DNA of 64,000 bases from Geobacter sp. SVR (GCF_016865365.1 NZ_AP024469.1:3068501-3132500), one strand, 5' to 3'; numbered from the stretch's first letter, positions 34,328 to 42,105 are shown. Notes: generated by a model not told the origin, from the sequence alone. A program made the numbers and translations.

Positions 34328-34996
34328 GTGTGCGGACGATTCACTTCTTTCGTATCTCCTGAAACGCTTGCCGACAGATTCGGCGTGCCACTGCCGGAAC
34401 CCGTCCCGCCGCGCTACAACATCGCTCCCACACAGCAGGTGCGGGTAGTTCGGAACGGCGATGGCGGCCGACAGCTCGCGGATGTGCGTTGGGGGCGGCT
34501 GCCCTCCTGGCCCAACGATCTGGACATCGACAGCGAAGCTGTCAGCACACGGGCGGAAGCATTGCCGGCACTGGCGGCTGATCGCGACTTTCCACGGGCC
34601 CCCTGCCTGGTCCCTGCCAGCGGTTTTTTTGCCTGGAAGCATGCAGGCGGCACATGCCAGCCATGGTACGTCACCCGCAAGGACGGCGCTCCGATCGGGT
34701 TGGCCGGTGTGATCGGCGACTGGACAACACCGGGCGGGACCTGCATCGAGACCTGCACCATCGTCACCACGGGCGCCGGCGATCTCGTCCGGCAGCTGTG
34801 CGAGCGGATGCCGGCCATCATTGCACCTGACCGTTTTGACGAATGGCTTGCCGCGCCTCTGCCCCTCCCCTCCGCCATGCTGCCGTTGCTGAATCATCTG
34901 CCGGCCGGCCAGCTGTGGTCCTACCCGGTCAATCCGGTTGTCAACCGTCCGGCCCATGATGCAGCCGACTGTATCGAGCCTGCGCATCGCACATGA
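34328..34996 (+). CDS. SRAP (YedK/HMCES)-family protein with degenerate active site
   Basis: A 222-residue SOS-response-associated peptidase-fold protein; the family forms a thiazolidine crosslink to abasic DNA through Cys2. The start must be GTG at 34328, with AAGGA 7 bases upstream, so that Cys2 follows Met as in MCGRF. The fold is clear from PPRYNIAPTQQV, WGRLPSW and CLVPASGFFAWK. Usual catalytic residues are changed: Asn of the NARAE motif is Ser (VSTRAE), Glu of GFYEW is Ala (GFFAW) and His of the HDRMP motif is Cys (LCERMP). It may bind abasic sites without normal turnover, or do something else. Confidence 0.85.
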   Translation: MCGRFTSFVSPETLADRFGVPLPEPVPPRYNIAPTQQVRVVRNGDGGRQLADVRWGRLPSWPNDLDIDSEAVSTRAEALPALAADRDFPRAPCLVPASGFFAWKHAGGTCQPWYVTRKDGAPIGLAGVIGDWTTPGGTCIETCTIVTTGAGDLVRQLCERMPAIIAPDRFDEWLAAPLPLPSAMLPLLNHLPAGQLWSYPVNPVVNRPAHDAADCIEPAHRT

Positions 34997-35027
34997 AACG
35001 TCAGTCATGCTATGGAATTTCAACAAA

Positions 35028-35057
35028 AAAAGGGCTCCGGATTTCCGGAGCCCTTGT
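35028..35057. terminator. bidirectional terminator between SRAP and csp genes
   Basis: AAGGGCTCCGG and CCGGAGCCCTT with a 4-base loop. On the minus strand it is followed by seven T residues, so it is a strong terminator for the cold-shock gene; on the plus strand the T tract is weak. Confidence 0.85.
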
Positions 35058-35079
35058 TCTGGCCGTTTGACCTTGCGGG

Positions 35080-35280
35080 TCAGGCGCTTTTCTTGACGTT
35101 GGCGGCCTGCAATCCCTTCGGCCCTTTGACCACGTCAAAGGTGACCCGCTCGCCCTCTGTCAGAGTCTTGAAACCTTCTCCCGAGATTGCGGAGAAGTGG
35201 CAAAACACATCCTCTCCCCCCTCCTGCTCAAGAAACCCAAACCCTTTGCTGTCATTAAACCATTTGACCGTGCCGTTCAT
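35080..35280 (-). CDS. cold-shock domain protein
   Basis: A 66-residue single-stranded nucleic acid-binding protein of the CspA family. RNP1 is KGFGFLEQ and RNP2 the DVFCHFS segment, within the usual [10 protein letters not shown] start. It acts as an RNA chaperone. A 60-base AT-rich leader and a clear promoter lie upstream, and a strong terminator follows. Confidence 0.96.
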   Translation of the reverse strand: MNGTVKWFNDSKGFGFLEQEGGEDVFCHFSAISGEGFKTLTEGERVTFDVVKGPKGLQAANVKKSA

Positions 35281-35336
35281 GTGACGTGTTCTCCCGGTGT
35301 TTTGAATTACCCATGTTAAAACATGAATTAAAAACT

Positions 35337-35364
35337 ACTCTAGCAGCTAAAAAGGCTTTGTCAA
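35337..35364 (-). promoter_or_regulatory. promoter of the cold-shock gene
   Basis: On the minus strand TTGACA (35359-35364), 16 bases, TAGAGT (35337-35342). The AT-rich leader that follows contains an ATGTTTTAACAT palindrome. Confidence 0.6.
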
Positions 35365-35388
35365 GCCGCAGTAAAAAAACATGGCCCC

Positions 35389-36036
35389 TTACTGATAGGT
35401 GACCTCCAGCAGCGGAGCGAACTGTGGGCGGGCGGCCCCGGTCGTATCGTTGATTTCGATCTCCCCCGGTACGCCGGAATCAGACAGAATGCGGAGCTGA
35501 AAGTCCAGCAGGTTCAGCCGCTGTGCTTCCGTCATCAAGGGGGTCACATCAACGGTTACCGCCTGGTTGAGGTCACCCTGGAAAATATCGATTACGATGC
35601 TGGCCAGCGCCGGCTGGATGGTTCGACTGAAATCAGAGGCCACCAGGGTCGGCGGCTGGAACGCCACCAGATCGATGCGGATCGGAATGGAGCCGGCAAA
35701 CTGCTGCGGCTGAAGGCTGCTGACGAAGAAATCGAGGCGTGAGGATATGATCCGGGCACCACCGGGCACCCCCCCCGCGCCGCTGAGAGGAAAATCGAGA
35801 AAGGCTCTGAATTCCGCCCCAGTTGCCGGATTTATCCCGGCAAACACACTCTGGGTATTGCCCTGGGTGATGGTCAGGTCGCCGGTAACGGCATCCTGCC
35901 TGATATCGCCGTCAAAAGCGGGGTCACTCAGAATCTGGGTAACGATAGTGGGAGGGGCACCGCCGCCGTCATCGCCACAGCCGGCCAGACTGATCATCAG
36001 GAACAGCAGCATCACGACAACCACGGCTCTCTTCAT
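35389..36036 (-). CDS. putative lipoprotein of unknown function
   Basis: A 215-residue protein with a lipoprotein signal (MKRAVVVVMLLFLMISLAGC) and a Gly/Asp-rich start to the mature part. The rest alternates short beta-strand-like segments such as IPIRIDLVAF and TVDVTPLMTEAQRLNLLDFQLRI, reminiscent of beta-sandwich carbohydrate-binding or adhesin-like modules, but no family could be assigned. AGGAGGC precedes the ATG. It is upstream of the csp gene on the same strand but separated by that gene's promoter. Confidence 0.8.
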   Translation of the reverse strand: MKRAVVVVMLLFLMISLAGCGDDGGGAPPTIVTQILSDPAFDGDIRQDAVTGDLTITQGNTQSVFAGINPATGAEFRAFLDFPLSGAGGVPGGARIISSRLDFFVSSLQPQQFAGSIPIRIDLVAFQPPTLVASDFSRTIQPALASIVIDIFQGDLNQAVTVDVTPLMTEAQRLNLLDFQLRILSDSGVPGEIEINDTTGAARPQFAPLLEVTYQ

Positions 36037-36430
36037 ATCGGCCTCCTGAAACCGGTGAGATATCTATCACATGCCTAAAGGGTATCAAAATCGGGAATAA
36101 AAACCAGCAACGCGCATACCATATCGGACATACAAGTAGTGTAAAAATGTCTCAAAGGTAGTCGGACTATTTGACATAAACTTTTATAAATTTTTCAAGA
36201 ACAACAAATTGGTCTGACTCTTCAGCAAGTTGCAGTTTGGTATGCTTTTTGATGAATATATCAGCGAATATATTCATTGTTTTTAACAAATTAAATAGTG
36301 CATGTAACAACTAGGAGCCAATCTTATTAGACGTATAGAAATAAAGTAGCATTTATGTAAGACATAAATGCCAATTCATACGGGAACAAAAAGCAAATCG
36401 CGTATCAGACATACGCATCAAGGTCATCAG
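36037..36430. other. AT-rich leader of the phosphoesterase/ATP-grasp pair
   Basis: A 394-base gap much richer in A and T than the rest of the window. It holds three inverted repeats: TGAATATA/TATATTCA near 36252-36275, the perfect 10-bp pair GCATTTATGT (36349-36358) and ACATAAATGC (36362-36371) with a 3-base loop, and GCGTAT/ATACGC at 36400-36416. The 14-mer ATATCGGACATACA at 36121 recurs at 36446 inside the next gene. No gene is supported; the palindromes could be operators. Confidence 0.55.
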
Positions 36431-37102
36431 ATGAAATTAGCATTGATATCGGACATACACTCCAATCTCCATTACCTGGAAAAGATCCTTGCGGCGATCG
36501 GGCGGGAAGGAGTGGACGAAATCTACTGCCTGGGAGACCTGATCGGCTACTATGATCGTCCCCACGACGTGCTGCAGTGCTGCCTGGCGAACGATATCAA
36601 GGCGGTCCGCGGGAACCACGAACATTATCTCATTGGCTCCATAGGCTATGCTCCCGAAAAGGAAGACCTGTACCGGATCAGGGAACAGCGAGAGGAGCTT
36701 GACGGGGAAGACATGGAGTTTCTGAAGGGGCTGCCGGATTTCATGGTAGTGACGCTGATGGGTAAAACCCTCTACCTGACCCATTCCCTGCCGGGCAACT
36801 GTGTCGGCTACCTCAGGGATGTCGGCCAATTGGATACCGGTTTCCTGGCCGGATACGACTATTTCTGCTTCGGCCACACCCACAGGCCGCTCATCAATTA
36901 TCACTTCGGATGCTGCCTCCTGAACCCCGGCTCGGTCGGTCAGCCTCGGGATTATTCCAGGAAGCCATCCTACATCATAGTGGATCTGGAGAAGGACAGC
37001 GTCACGCTGGTCAAGGTCGAAGTGGACTATAAAGCTTACAGCACCATTCTCAGAGAGAGGGGGTACAACGATTTAACACTCCATGCATTGGAAAGGAACT
37101 GA
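36431..37102 (+). CDS. metallophosphoesterase (YfcE/MJ0936-like)
   Basis: A 223-residue calcineurin-like phosphoesterase. Metal-binding motifs are in order: LISDIHSN, CLGDLIGYYDRP, VRGNHEHY, LTHSLPG and FGHTHRP. The length and compact form fit the small phosphodiesterase/phosphatase subgroup; the substrate is unknown. The start at 36431 is preferred because the family N terminus MKLALISDIHSN begins there. The ATP-grasp gene starts one base after its stop, so the two are cotranscribed and probably act on the same pathway. Confidence 0.93.
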   Translation: MKLALISDIHSNLHYLEKILAAIGREGVDEIYCLGDLIGYYDRPHDVLQCCLANDIKAVRGNHEHYLIGSIGYAPEKEDLYRIREQREELDGEDMEFLKGLPDFMVVTLMGKTLYLTHSLPGNCVGYLRDVGQLDTGFLAGYDYFCFGHTHRPLINYHFGCCLLNPGSVGQPRDYSRKPSYIIVDLEKDSVTLVKVEVDYKAYSTILRERGYNDLTLHALERN

Positions 37103-37103
37103 C

Positions 37104-38522
37104 ATGAAAAAGATCAATATATTGGTGACAGGCATTGGTGGCGGCGGTGTTGGGGAACAGGTACTGAAGGCTCTCAGGCTCGCCAAGAACCCGGACTACA
37201 CCATAATAGGCACAGACATCACCGAATACTCCGCCGGGCACAGGTTCGTGGACATCTTCTGCAAAGTGCCGTCGGTATCTGATCCTTCTTATCGTGAGGT
37301 TTTTTTCAGCCTCGTAAACAAGTACAAAATCGATTTTGTCTTCCATGGTTCCGAGCCGGAATTGCAGTTTCTCTCCCAGAACCGCCAGGCGCTCCGCGAA
37401 GAGGGGGTCTATTGCTACATCAATTCCGCCGACCTTATCAGCCTGTGCTCCAACAAGGTCGAAACCTACGAAAAATTGCAGTCGTTCGGATTCAACGTAC
37501 CGAGATTCATGAAGATAGATCGCCTGAGAGACCTGGACGAAATAGACTTCTACCCGATCGTCCTGAAGCCCTACGTCGGGTCCGGCGGCTCATCGAACGT
37601 ATTCATCGCACTGGACCGCAAGGAAGCGCGTCTGCTGGGAAGCTACATGCTCAAATCGGGAATCAGGATCGTGGCGCAGGAATACCTGTCGACCCACGAA
37701 AACGAGTACACGATCGGCATAAGCTCGGATGAGCTGGGCAACGTCCTCGGAAGCATCGTGATCAAGAAGATGATCGGGAATGCCATGTCGACGCGGCTGA
37801 AGGTCAAAAGCAATGATTCGCTCTACGTGATCTCCTCCGGATTTTCCCAGGGGGAAGTGTGTCACATGGCTGACCTGCAGAAACAGGCCGAGAACATGGC
37901 CCTGGCACTGAAGTCGAAGGGGCCGCTGAATGTTCAGGGAAGGGTGGTCGACGGCCAGCTGATGCTGATGGAAATCAACCCCAGAACCTCGGGCACCACC
38001 TCTTTGCGAGCCATGGCCGGCTACAATGAACCGGACATGGTCATCAAGTATTACGCCAACAATGAAAAGTGGGATACGAACTACGAAGACATGGTCATTT
38101 TAAGAGGCCTGGAGGAGTACGCCCACAAGGGATGGCAACTGGCGGTCCAGCCTTTTGCCGGCATGGACGCCACCATCGGGATTGATCCGCTGATCGCCGG
38201 CCTTGCGCCGGATATGGTTCAGCCCTCGCCGCTGCCCCTGGAAACGGCAGTCAGAATCGACCCGATCATTGCCAACGTTCTGGAGCCGGCAACCGTCAGA
38301 GTGGATCCGATTCTCGCCACTCCCCTGGAAACATCGGTTGCCGTTACCGCCCTTGATACGGTGCTTGCCACGACCCTGGAGACGTCTTCCGTGGGGATCG
38401 ACACGGCGCTGGCCGCGACCATGGAACCGGCTGCTGCCGGAATGGAGCCGATTCTCGCAATCGGGTCCACTGCAAACCGGACGGACCTTGCAGTCCTGGA
38501 GCGGATGCCGGTCGAAAACTGA
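37104..38522 (+). CDS. ATP-grasp ligase with C-terminal D-x7-E repeat array
   Basis: A 472-residue protein. Residues 1-340 are an ATP-grasp enzyme of the CarB/PylC-like type: N-terminal Rossmann-like ILVTGIGGGGVGEQ, SNKVETYEKLQSFG, glycine-rich loop YPIVLKPYVGSGGSSNV, the EYLSTHENEYTIGI strand and metal-binding MEINPRTSGT. Residues 355-455 are not part of the enzyme fold but five imperfect 15-17-residue repeats of the form V-x-[IV]-D-[PT]-x-[IL]-A-x-x-[LM]-E-[PT], Thr/Ser-rich with regularly spaced acids. Such enzymes join carboxylates to amines or hydroxyls; an enzyme fused to its own repeat substrate, as a graspetide-like system, is possible but unproven. GGAAAGGA precedes the ATG. Confidence 0.9.
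   Translation: MKKINILVTGIGGGGVGEQVLKALRLAKNPDYTIIGTDITEYSAGHRFVDIFCKVPSVSDPSYREVFFSLVNKYKIDFVFHGSEPELQFLSQNRQALREEGVYCYINSADLISLCSNKVETYEKLQSFGFNVPRFMKIDRLRDLDEIDFYPIVLKPYVGSGGSSNVFIALDRKEARLLGSYMLKSGIRIVAQEYLSTHENEYTIGISSDELGNVLGSIVIKKMIGNAMSTRLKVKSNDSLYVISSGFSQGEVCHMADLQKQAENMALALKSKGPLNVQGRVVDGQLMLMEINPRTSGTTSLRAMAGYNEPDMVIKYYANNEKWDTNYEDMVILRGLEEYAHKGWQLAVQPFAGMDATIGIDPLIAGLAPDMVQPSPLPLETAVRIDPIIANVLEPATVRVDPILATPLETSVAVTALDTVLATTLETSSVGIDTALAATMEPAAAGMEPILAIGSTANRTDLAVLERMPVEN
38166..38467 (+). repeat. coding tandem repeats of the ATP-grasp protein
   Basis: Degenerate repeats of 45-51 bases encoding D-x7-E units. Neighbouring units keep nucleotide similarity (for example GTCAGAATCGACCCGATC and GTCAGAGTGGATCCGATT), indicating expansion by duplication followed by drift. 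Four successive units keep exactly seven residues between Asp and Glu. Confidence 0.75.
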
Positions 38523-38544
38523 CCGAGGCAGAAAACAAGGACGC

Positions 38545-38576
38545 AAAAAGGCCCGGAAGATACTCTTCCGGGCCTT
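38545..38576 (-). terminator. terminator of the 6S-like RNA
   Basis: Near-perfect 13-bp stem (AAGGCCCGGAAGA and TCTTCCGGGCCTT) with a 3-base loop, followed on the minus strand by TTTTT. In the other direction it can end the ATP-grasp transcript. Confidence 0.85.
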
Positions 38577-38778
38577 GATGTTCTGGTGGTACTTTCACGG
38601 CGCTTTTTTCTTATCCGTCGGTCTCAACCCGGGCAGTCGTCCCTGCTGCGCTCTTTGCGGGACCGCAGCAATTTCGCTTCCCCGGGGTTCAACCTTTTTG
38701 AAGAGGTCGAAACGCTCAGGCGGATGAAGCATGCACAGCATGTCAGGCGTTACCGAAGTACCACCATGCCGTTTCCTT
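38545..38778 (-). ncRNA. ssrS: probable 6S RNA
   Basis: A minus-strand RNA with its own promoter and terminator and no reading frame. The ends of a 183-base core (38584-38766) pair through GGTGGTACTT and AAGTACCACC, extended by CGG/CCG and CGC/GCG after a small bulge and later by ATCCG/CGGAT. An apical rod is formed by AACCCCGGG/CCCGGGTT and TGCTGCG/CGCAGCA. This long, mostly double-stranded rod with a central open region containing CCTGAGC, and a core size close to that of E. coli 6S RNA (184), fits 6S RNA, which binds RNA polymerase-sigma-70. No sequence-level proof was possible, so another structured RNA is not excluded. Confidence 0.55.
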
Positions 38779-38784
38779 ACTCAT

Positions 38785-38814
38785 AGTATACTACCGGTTG
38801 GGTGGATGTTTCAA
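38785..38814 (-). promoter_or_regulatory. promoter of the 6S-like RNA
   Basis: On the minus strand TTGAAA (38809-38814), an 18-base spacer and TATACT (38785-38790), placing the start near 38778, about 12 bases before the closing stem. It lies between the dfrA stop and the RNA. Confidence 0.75.
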
Positions 38815-38833
38815 GCGGACAGGCACTGGTTCG

Positions 38834-39316
38834 TCATCGAATCCTGACATAGCTTCGCAGCGTGAATTGCTCGAAGGGTTGCTCCTTCTCCAGACGCCAG
38901 CGTTCCTGGTCAAAAGGGGGAAAGTAGACATCCCCCGGATAGGGATGGTGGATCAGGGAGATGTACATGCCGTCGGCGATCGGCAGGGCCTCTCGGAACA
39001 GTTGTACTCCTCCGATGATGAAAATGGGGCGTTGCGCCTGCCTGCCCTTGTCCAGGGCCTCACCAAACGATCTGGCTGTCTGCGCCCCCTCCAGCACCGG
39101 CACGGTGCTGCTGAGCACGATATTATGCCGGCCGGGCAGAGGACGCCCGATGGACTGGAAGGTCCTGCGTCCCATGATGACGGTTCCCCCCAGAGTGAGC
39201 TGCCTGAACAGCTGCAATTCCGCGGGTATGTGCCAAGGCAGTTTGTTGCCGGCACCGATTACCCCCTCCCCGGTCATGGCGGCAATTATGCGGATCGGCA
39301 TGTCTTGATCGGTCAT
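38834..39316 (-). CDS. folA: dihydrofolate reductase
   Basis: NADPH-dependent reduction of dihydrofolate to tetrahydrofolate. The 160-residue protein shows IRIIAAMTGEGVIGAGNKLPWHIPAEL, TVIMGRRTFQSIGRPLPGR and IIGGVQLFREAL, all standard chromosomal DHFR motifs. The ATG at 39316 lies 18 bases after the stop of the EF-G paralogue, with GGTGAT as a weak binding site, so they are probably cotranscribed. The 6S-like RNA follows. Confidence 0.95.
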   Translation of the reverse strand: MTDQDMPIRIIAAMTGEGVIGAGNKLPWHIPAELQLFRQLTLGGTVIMGRRTFQSIGRPLPGRHNIVLSSTVPVLEGAQTARSFGEALDKGRQAQRPIFIIGGVQLFREALPIADGMYISLIHHPYPGDVYFPPFDQERWRLEKEQPFEQFTLRSYVRIR

Positions 39317-39334
39317 TGTTCAATCACCACTGCT

Positions 39335-41440
39335 TCATAGCAGGCCGAAACGCTGCTGGACATCGGCCGGAGCTTCCACGAAACGGGAGAGCTCCATCGT
39401 ATAGCTCCCGCGTCCCCTGGTGGCGCCACGCAATTCTGTCATATAACCGAACATCCCCGCCAGGGGCACAGTCGCCTTCAGCACCTCGCTCCCCCCCTGG
39501 CTGGCCACTCCCTCTACCCGGCCGTTCTTCTGCTGCAGAGTACCGATCACCCGTCCCAGGCACTCGGATGGCACGGTCAGGTCCAGGGCCATCAACGGTT
39601 CCAGCAGGTAGGGTTCCGCCGATCGGGCCGCCAGCAGCAGGCCCCGCTGGGCAGCGCCCCTGACTCCGGCCTCGCTGGACAGTCCCGGTTGCCAGGGGAT
39701 CTCCAGCACTTCCACCATCAGATCGGTCAGGGGATAGCCGGTCCGGCAGCCGGCCAGACAGGCCAAGCGCAGGCTCTCCTCCACGGAAGCGCAAAGGCCC
39801 GCGGGCATGCCCTCCGCCTGCGGCGGCAGCATCAGGCTCACCCCGCTGCCTGGCGGAAGAGGCGTCAAACGCAACTGCACCTCACCCGTGTCGCCGCGGC
39901 CCTCTCCGTCGATACGGAAGGATTCCCGCCACGTCACGCTCCGGCGGAGGGTCTCCCGATAGACGACCCTGGGGCGGCCGGTCTTGACCTGCAGTCCGTA
40001 TTCCCGCCCGAGCCGGTCCACGATCACCTCCAGGTGCAACTCCCCCATGCCGGTCAGGATGAGCTGTCCGGTACCCTCGTCCTCATGTACGCGGAAGGTG
40101 GGATCCTCCCACTGGAGCTTCTCCAGGGCAGCAGGCAGCCGCTCCCTGTCGGAGCCCCCCTTCGGCTCCACCGCTATCGAAACGACCGGCTCCGGCACGG
40201 TCAGCCCCTCCAGCAGCACGGGCCGGGTCGGGTCGCAAAGGGTGTCGCCGGTTGCGGTGGCCCGGAAACCGAGCACCGTCACGATGTCTCCGGCAAAAGC
40301 CCGGCTGATCTCCTCCCTCCGGTGGGCGTGCATCCGGAACAGGCGGCCGATCTTTTCGGTACACAGGCGGCTTGCATTGAAAAGGGTGCCCCCTTCGTGA
40401 ACCGTGCCCGAGTAGATACGCAGATAGATCAGCATCCTGCCTTCATCCGACATGACCTTGAAGGCCAGGGCCCGCAACGGCGCATGTGGGTCGCAGACTA
40501 CGGTTTCCCGCTCGCCGGTCCCCGGATTTTTTCCGGTCAGAGGCCTGGCATCCAGAGGGGATGGCAGATACCAGCAGACAGCGTCCAGCAGCGGCTGGAC
40601 GCCACTGTTGCGCAAGGCCGAGCCCAGCAGCACCGGAAACAACCGGCAGGCCAGCGTTCCGCGCCGCAGCGCCTCCCGCAGCCGGTCCCCTTCGACCGGT
40701 CGGCCGTCGAGATAATCGGCCAGGATGGTATCGTCGAAATCGGCTGCAGCCTCGGTCAGTGCCAGACGCGCCGTGCGCACCTCGCCGGCCTGTTCGGGCG
40801 GAACATCCCCGCGCCGGACGGTCCTGCCCAGGTCGCGCTCGTCGAATCGGCAGGACTCTCCGCTGATCAGGTCGATCACACCGTGCGGGTTTTCCTTTTC
40901 GCAGAGCGGCAACTGCACCAGCACCGGGCGTGCCTTGAGGAGATGTTCTATCTGTCGCAGGGTGTTGCGGTAATCCGCGCCGACCCTGTCCATCTTGTTG
41001 ATGAAGCAGATGCGAGGCACCCCGTAGCGGTCGGCCTGGCGCCAGACCGATTCGCTCTGCGGCTGAACCCCCTCCACTGCACTGAAAATCGCCACCGCCC
41101 CATCCAGCACCCGGAGGGTCCGTTCAACTTCCACCGTGAAATCGATGTGACCGGGAGTATCGATCAGGTTCAGGCGGAATTCATGCCAGCGGCAGCTGGT
41201 GGCAGTGGCAGTGATGGTGATGCCCCGCTCCTGTTCCTGGGGCATCCAGTCCATGACCGCCAATCCGTCGTGCACCTCCCCCATCTTGTGCGTCTCCCCG
41301 GTATAAAACAGGATACGCTCGGTCACCGTGGTCTTGCCGGCGTCGATGTGGGAAATGATGCCGATGTTACGGATGGTGTCGAGCTCTTGAATAGCCGTCC
41401 TCCTTCGCAGGGGGCATGGAGCAGACCGCAGTGTATTCAT
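39335..41440 (-). CDS. fusA: elongation factor G paralogue
   Basis: Translational GTPase with the full EF-G layout over about 700 residues: P loop SHIDAGKTTVTE, switch II DTPGHIDFTVEVER, NKMDRVGAD, then domains II-V with GELHLEVIVDRL and the C-terminal GMFGYMTELRGATRGRGSYTME. It is more divergent than a housekeeping EF-G and not beside rpsL/rpsG, so likely the EF-G2 type. The start is uncertain: ATG at 41440 has no binding site and adds a non-homologous MNTLRSAPCPLRRR, whereas ATT at 41392 lies 6 bases after a perfect AAGGAGG and gives a normal N terminus. Confidence 0.92.
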   Translation of the reverse strand: MNTLRSAPCPLRRRTAIQELDTIRNIGIISHIDAGKTTVTERILFYTGETHKMGEVHDGLAVMDWMPQEQERGITITATATSCRWHEFRLNLIDTPGHIDFTVEVERTLRVLDGAVAIFSAVEGVQPQSESVWRQADRYGVPRICFINKMDRVGADYRNTLRQIEHLLKARPVLVQLPLCEKENPHGVIDLISGESCRFDERDLGRTVRRGDVPPEQAGEVRTARLALTEAAADFDDTILADYLDGRPVEGDRLREALRRGTLACRLFPVLLGSALRNSGVQPLLDAVCWYLPSPLDARPLTGKNPGTGERETVVCDPHAPLRALAFKVMSDEGRMLIYLRIYSGTVHEGGTLFNASRLCTEKIGRLFRMHAHRREEISRAFAGDIVTVLGFRATATGDTLCDPTRPVLLEGLTVPEPVVSIAVEPKGGSDRERLPAALEKLQWEDPTFRVHEDEGTGQLILTGMGELHLEVIVDRLGREYGLQVKTGRPRVVYRETLRRSVTWRESFRIDGEGRGDTGEVQLRLTPLPPGSGVSLMLPPQAEGMPAGLCASVEESLRLACLAGCRTGYPLTDLMVEVLEIPWQPGLSSEAGVRGAAQRGLLLAARSAEPYLLEPLMALDLTVPSECLGRVIGTLQQKNGRVEGVASQGGSEVLKATVPLAGMFGYMTELRGATRGRGSYTMELSRFVEAPADVQQRFGLL

Positions 41441-41604
41441 GGACGGACAGATTTTCTGCCTGCCCGCCAGCCACACATACCGCCGTGCGGAAACGATACC
41501 ACAGCGCACTGAACCGGTTATGCAAAAAACTGATACGCCCGGAATGGCCTTTATGTGCTACCGAAACGGTCGGCGACTCCGGGCGGGGTTCCGGCACCGC
41601 TAGC

Positions 41605-41790
41605 CTATGGCTGTGGCGATGCCGCCAACCGGCTCAGGATATGGATCAGGATGGTTTCCCGTTCCTTGAGGCCGAAACGGTAGTCTCTGCTGTCGGTATG
41701 GGCAATCTCGGTCTGGAGTTCGGAGAGCGAGGTCTCGAGCACTTCATTCAAGACCGTGCGTTCCTTATCCGTTAATTCGATCCGTGTCAT
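41605..41790 (-). CDS. small conserved-type hypothetical protein
   Basis: A 61-residue acidic, helix-forming protein (MTRIELTDKERTVLNEVLETSLSELQ is its N-terminal helix, split here as residues 1-26). GGGGGTGAGGG precedes the ATG. No family recognised; the pattern of short amphipathic helices suggests a regulatory or scaffold peptide. It lies upstream of the EF-G paralogue on the same strand, with about 165 bases between. Confidence 0.6.
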   Translation of the reverse strand: MTRIELTDKERTVLNEVLETSLSELQTEIAHTDSRDYRFGLKERETILIHILSRLAASPQP

Positions 41791-42105
41791 ACCCTCACCC
41801 CCTTGTTAGTGTATTGTACCACACACGGCAAGGGTTCAGCGAATGACCGACTTCGACACTGATTCCGATACAGCCGGCAACATCGCCAGAAATCATCGCT
41901 TGTAATTCAGGAGCTTTCGAACTTTAAGGTTGACGGATAGCATTATTTCTACAAGAATGCTAATGGTCGTGATGATTGACAGCGCACGTAATCCGGCCAC
42001 CGCAGGGTACTGGGTACTCTCCGGTGCCAACGAATCAGCGGCTTTGTGTCACGGAATGGACAAGCGTCTTGTACAGGGAGATTCCCTTACAGTCGGGGGG
42101 AGCTG
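41791..42105. other. intergenic region
   Basis: A 315-base gap between divergent genes. It has an inverted repeat AGCATT/AATGCT near 41939-41961, downstream of TTGACG (about 41931), and a second TTGACA near 41974, so promoters for the plus-strand gene are likely here. No riboswitch could be recognised, although a stretch near 41980-42030 has base-pairing potential. Confidence 0.4.

Noticed and set aside
35389-36036. Assignment of the lipoprotein to a named adhesin or carbohydrate-binding family
   Set aside because: Only a general beta-rich pattern is visible; no specific motif supports a family name.
39689-41512. A 607-codon plus-strand open frame opposite the EF-G paralogue
   Set aside because: Antisense shadow with no domain and no binding site; EF-G motifs on the other strand are unambiguous.
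41960-42060. Possible cyclic-di-GMP (GEMM) riboswitch
   Set aside because: The sequence has some pairing potential but lacks the conserved GEMM core and tetraloop-receptor pattern.
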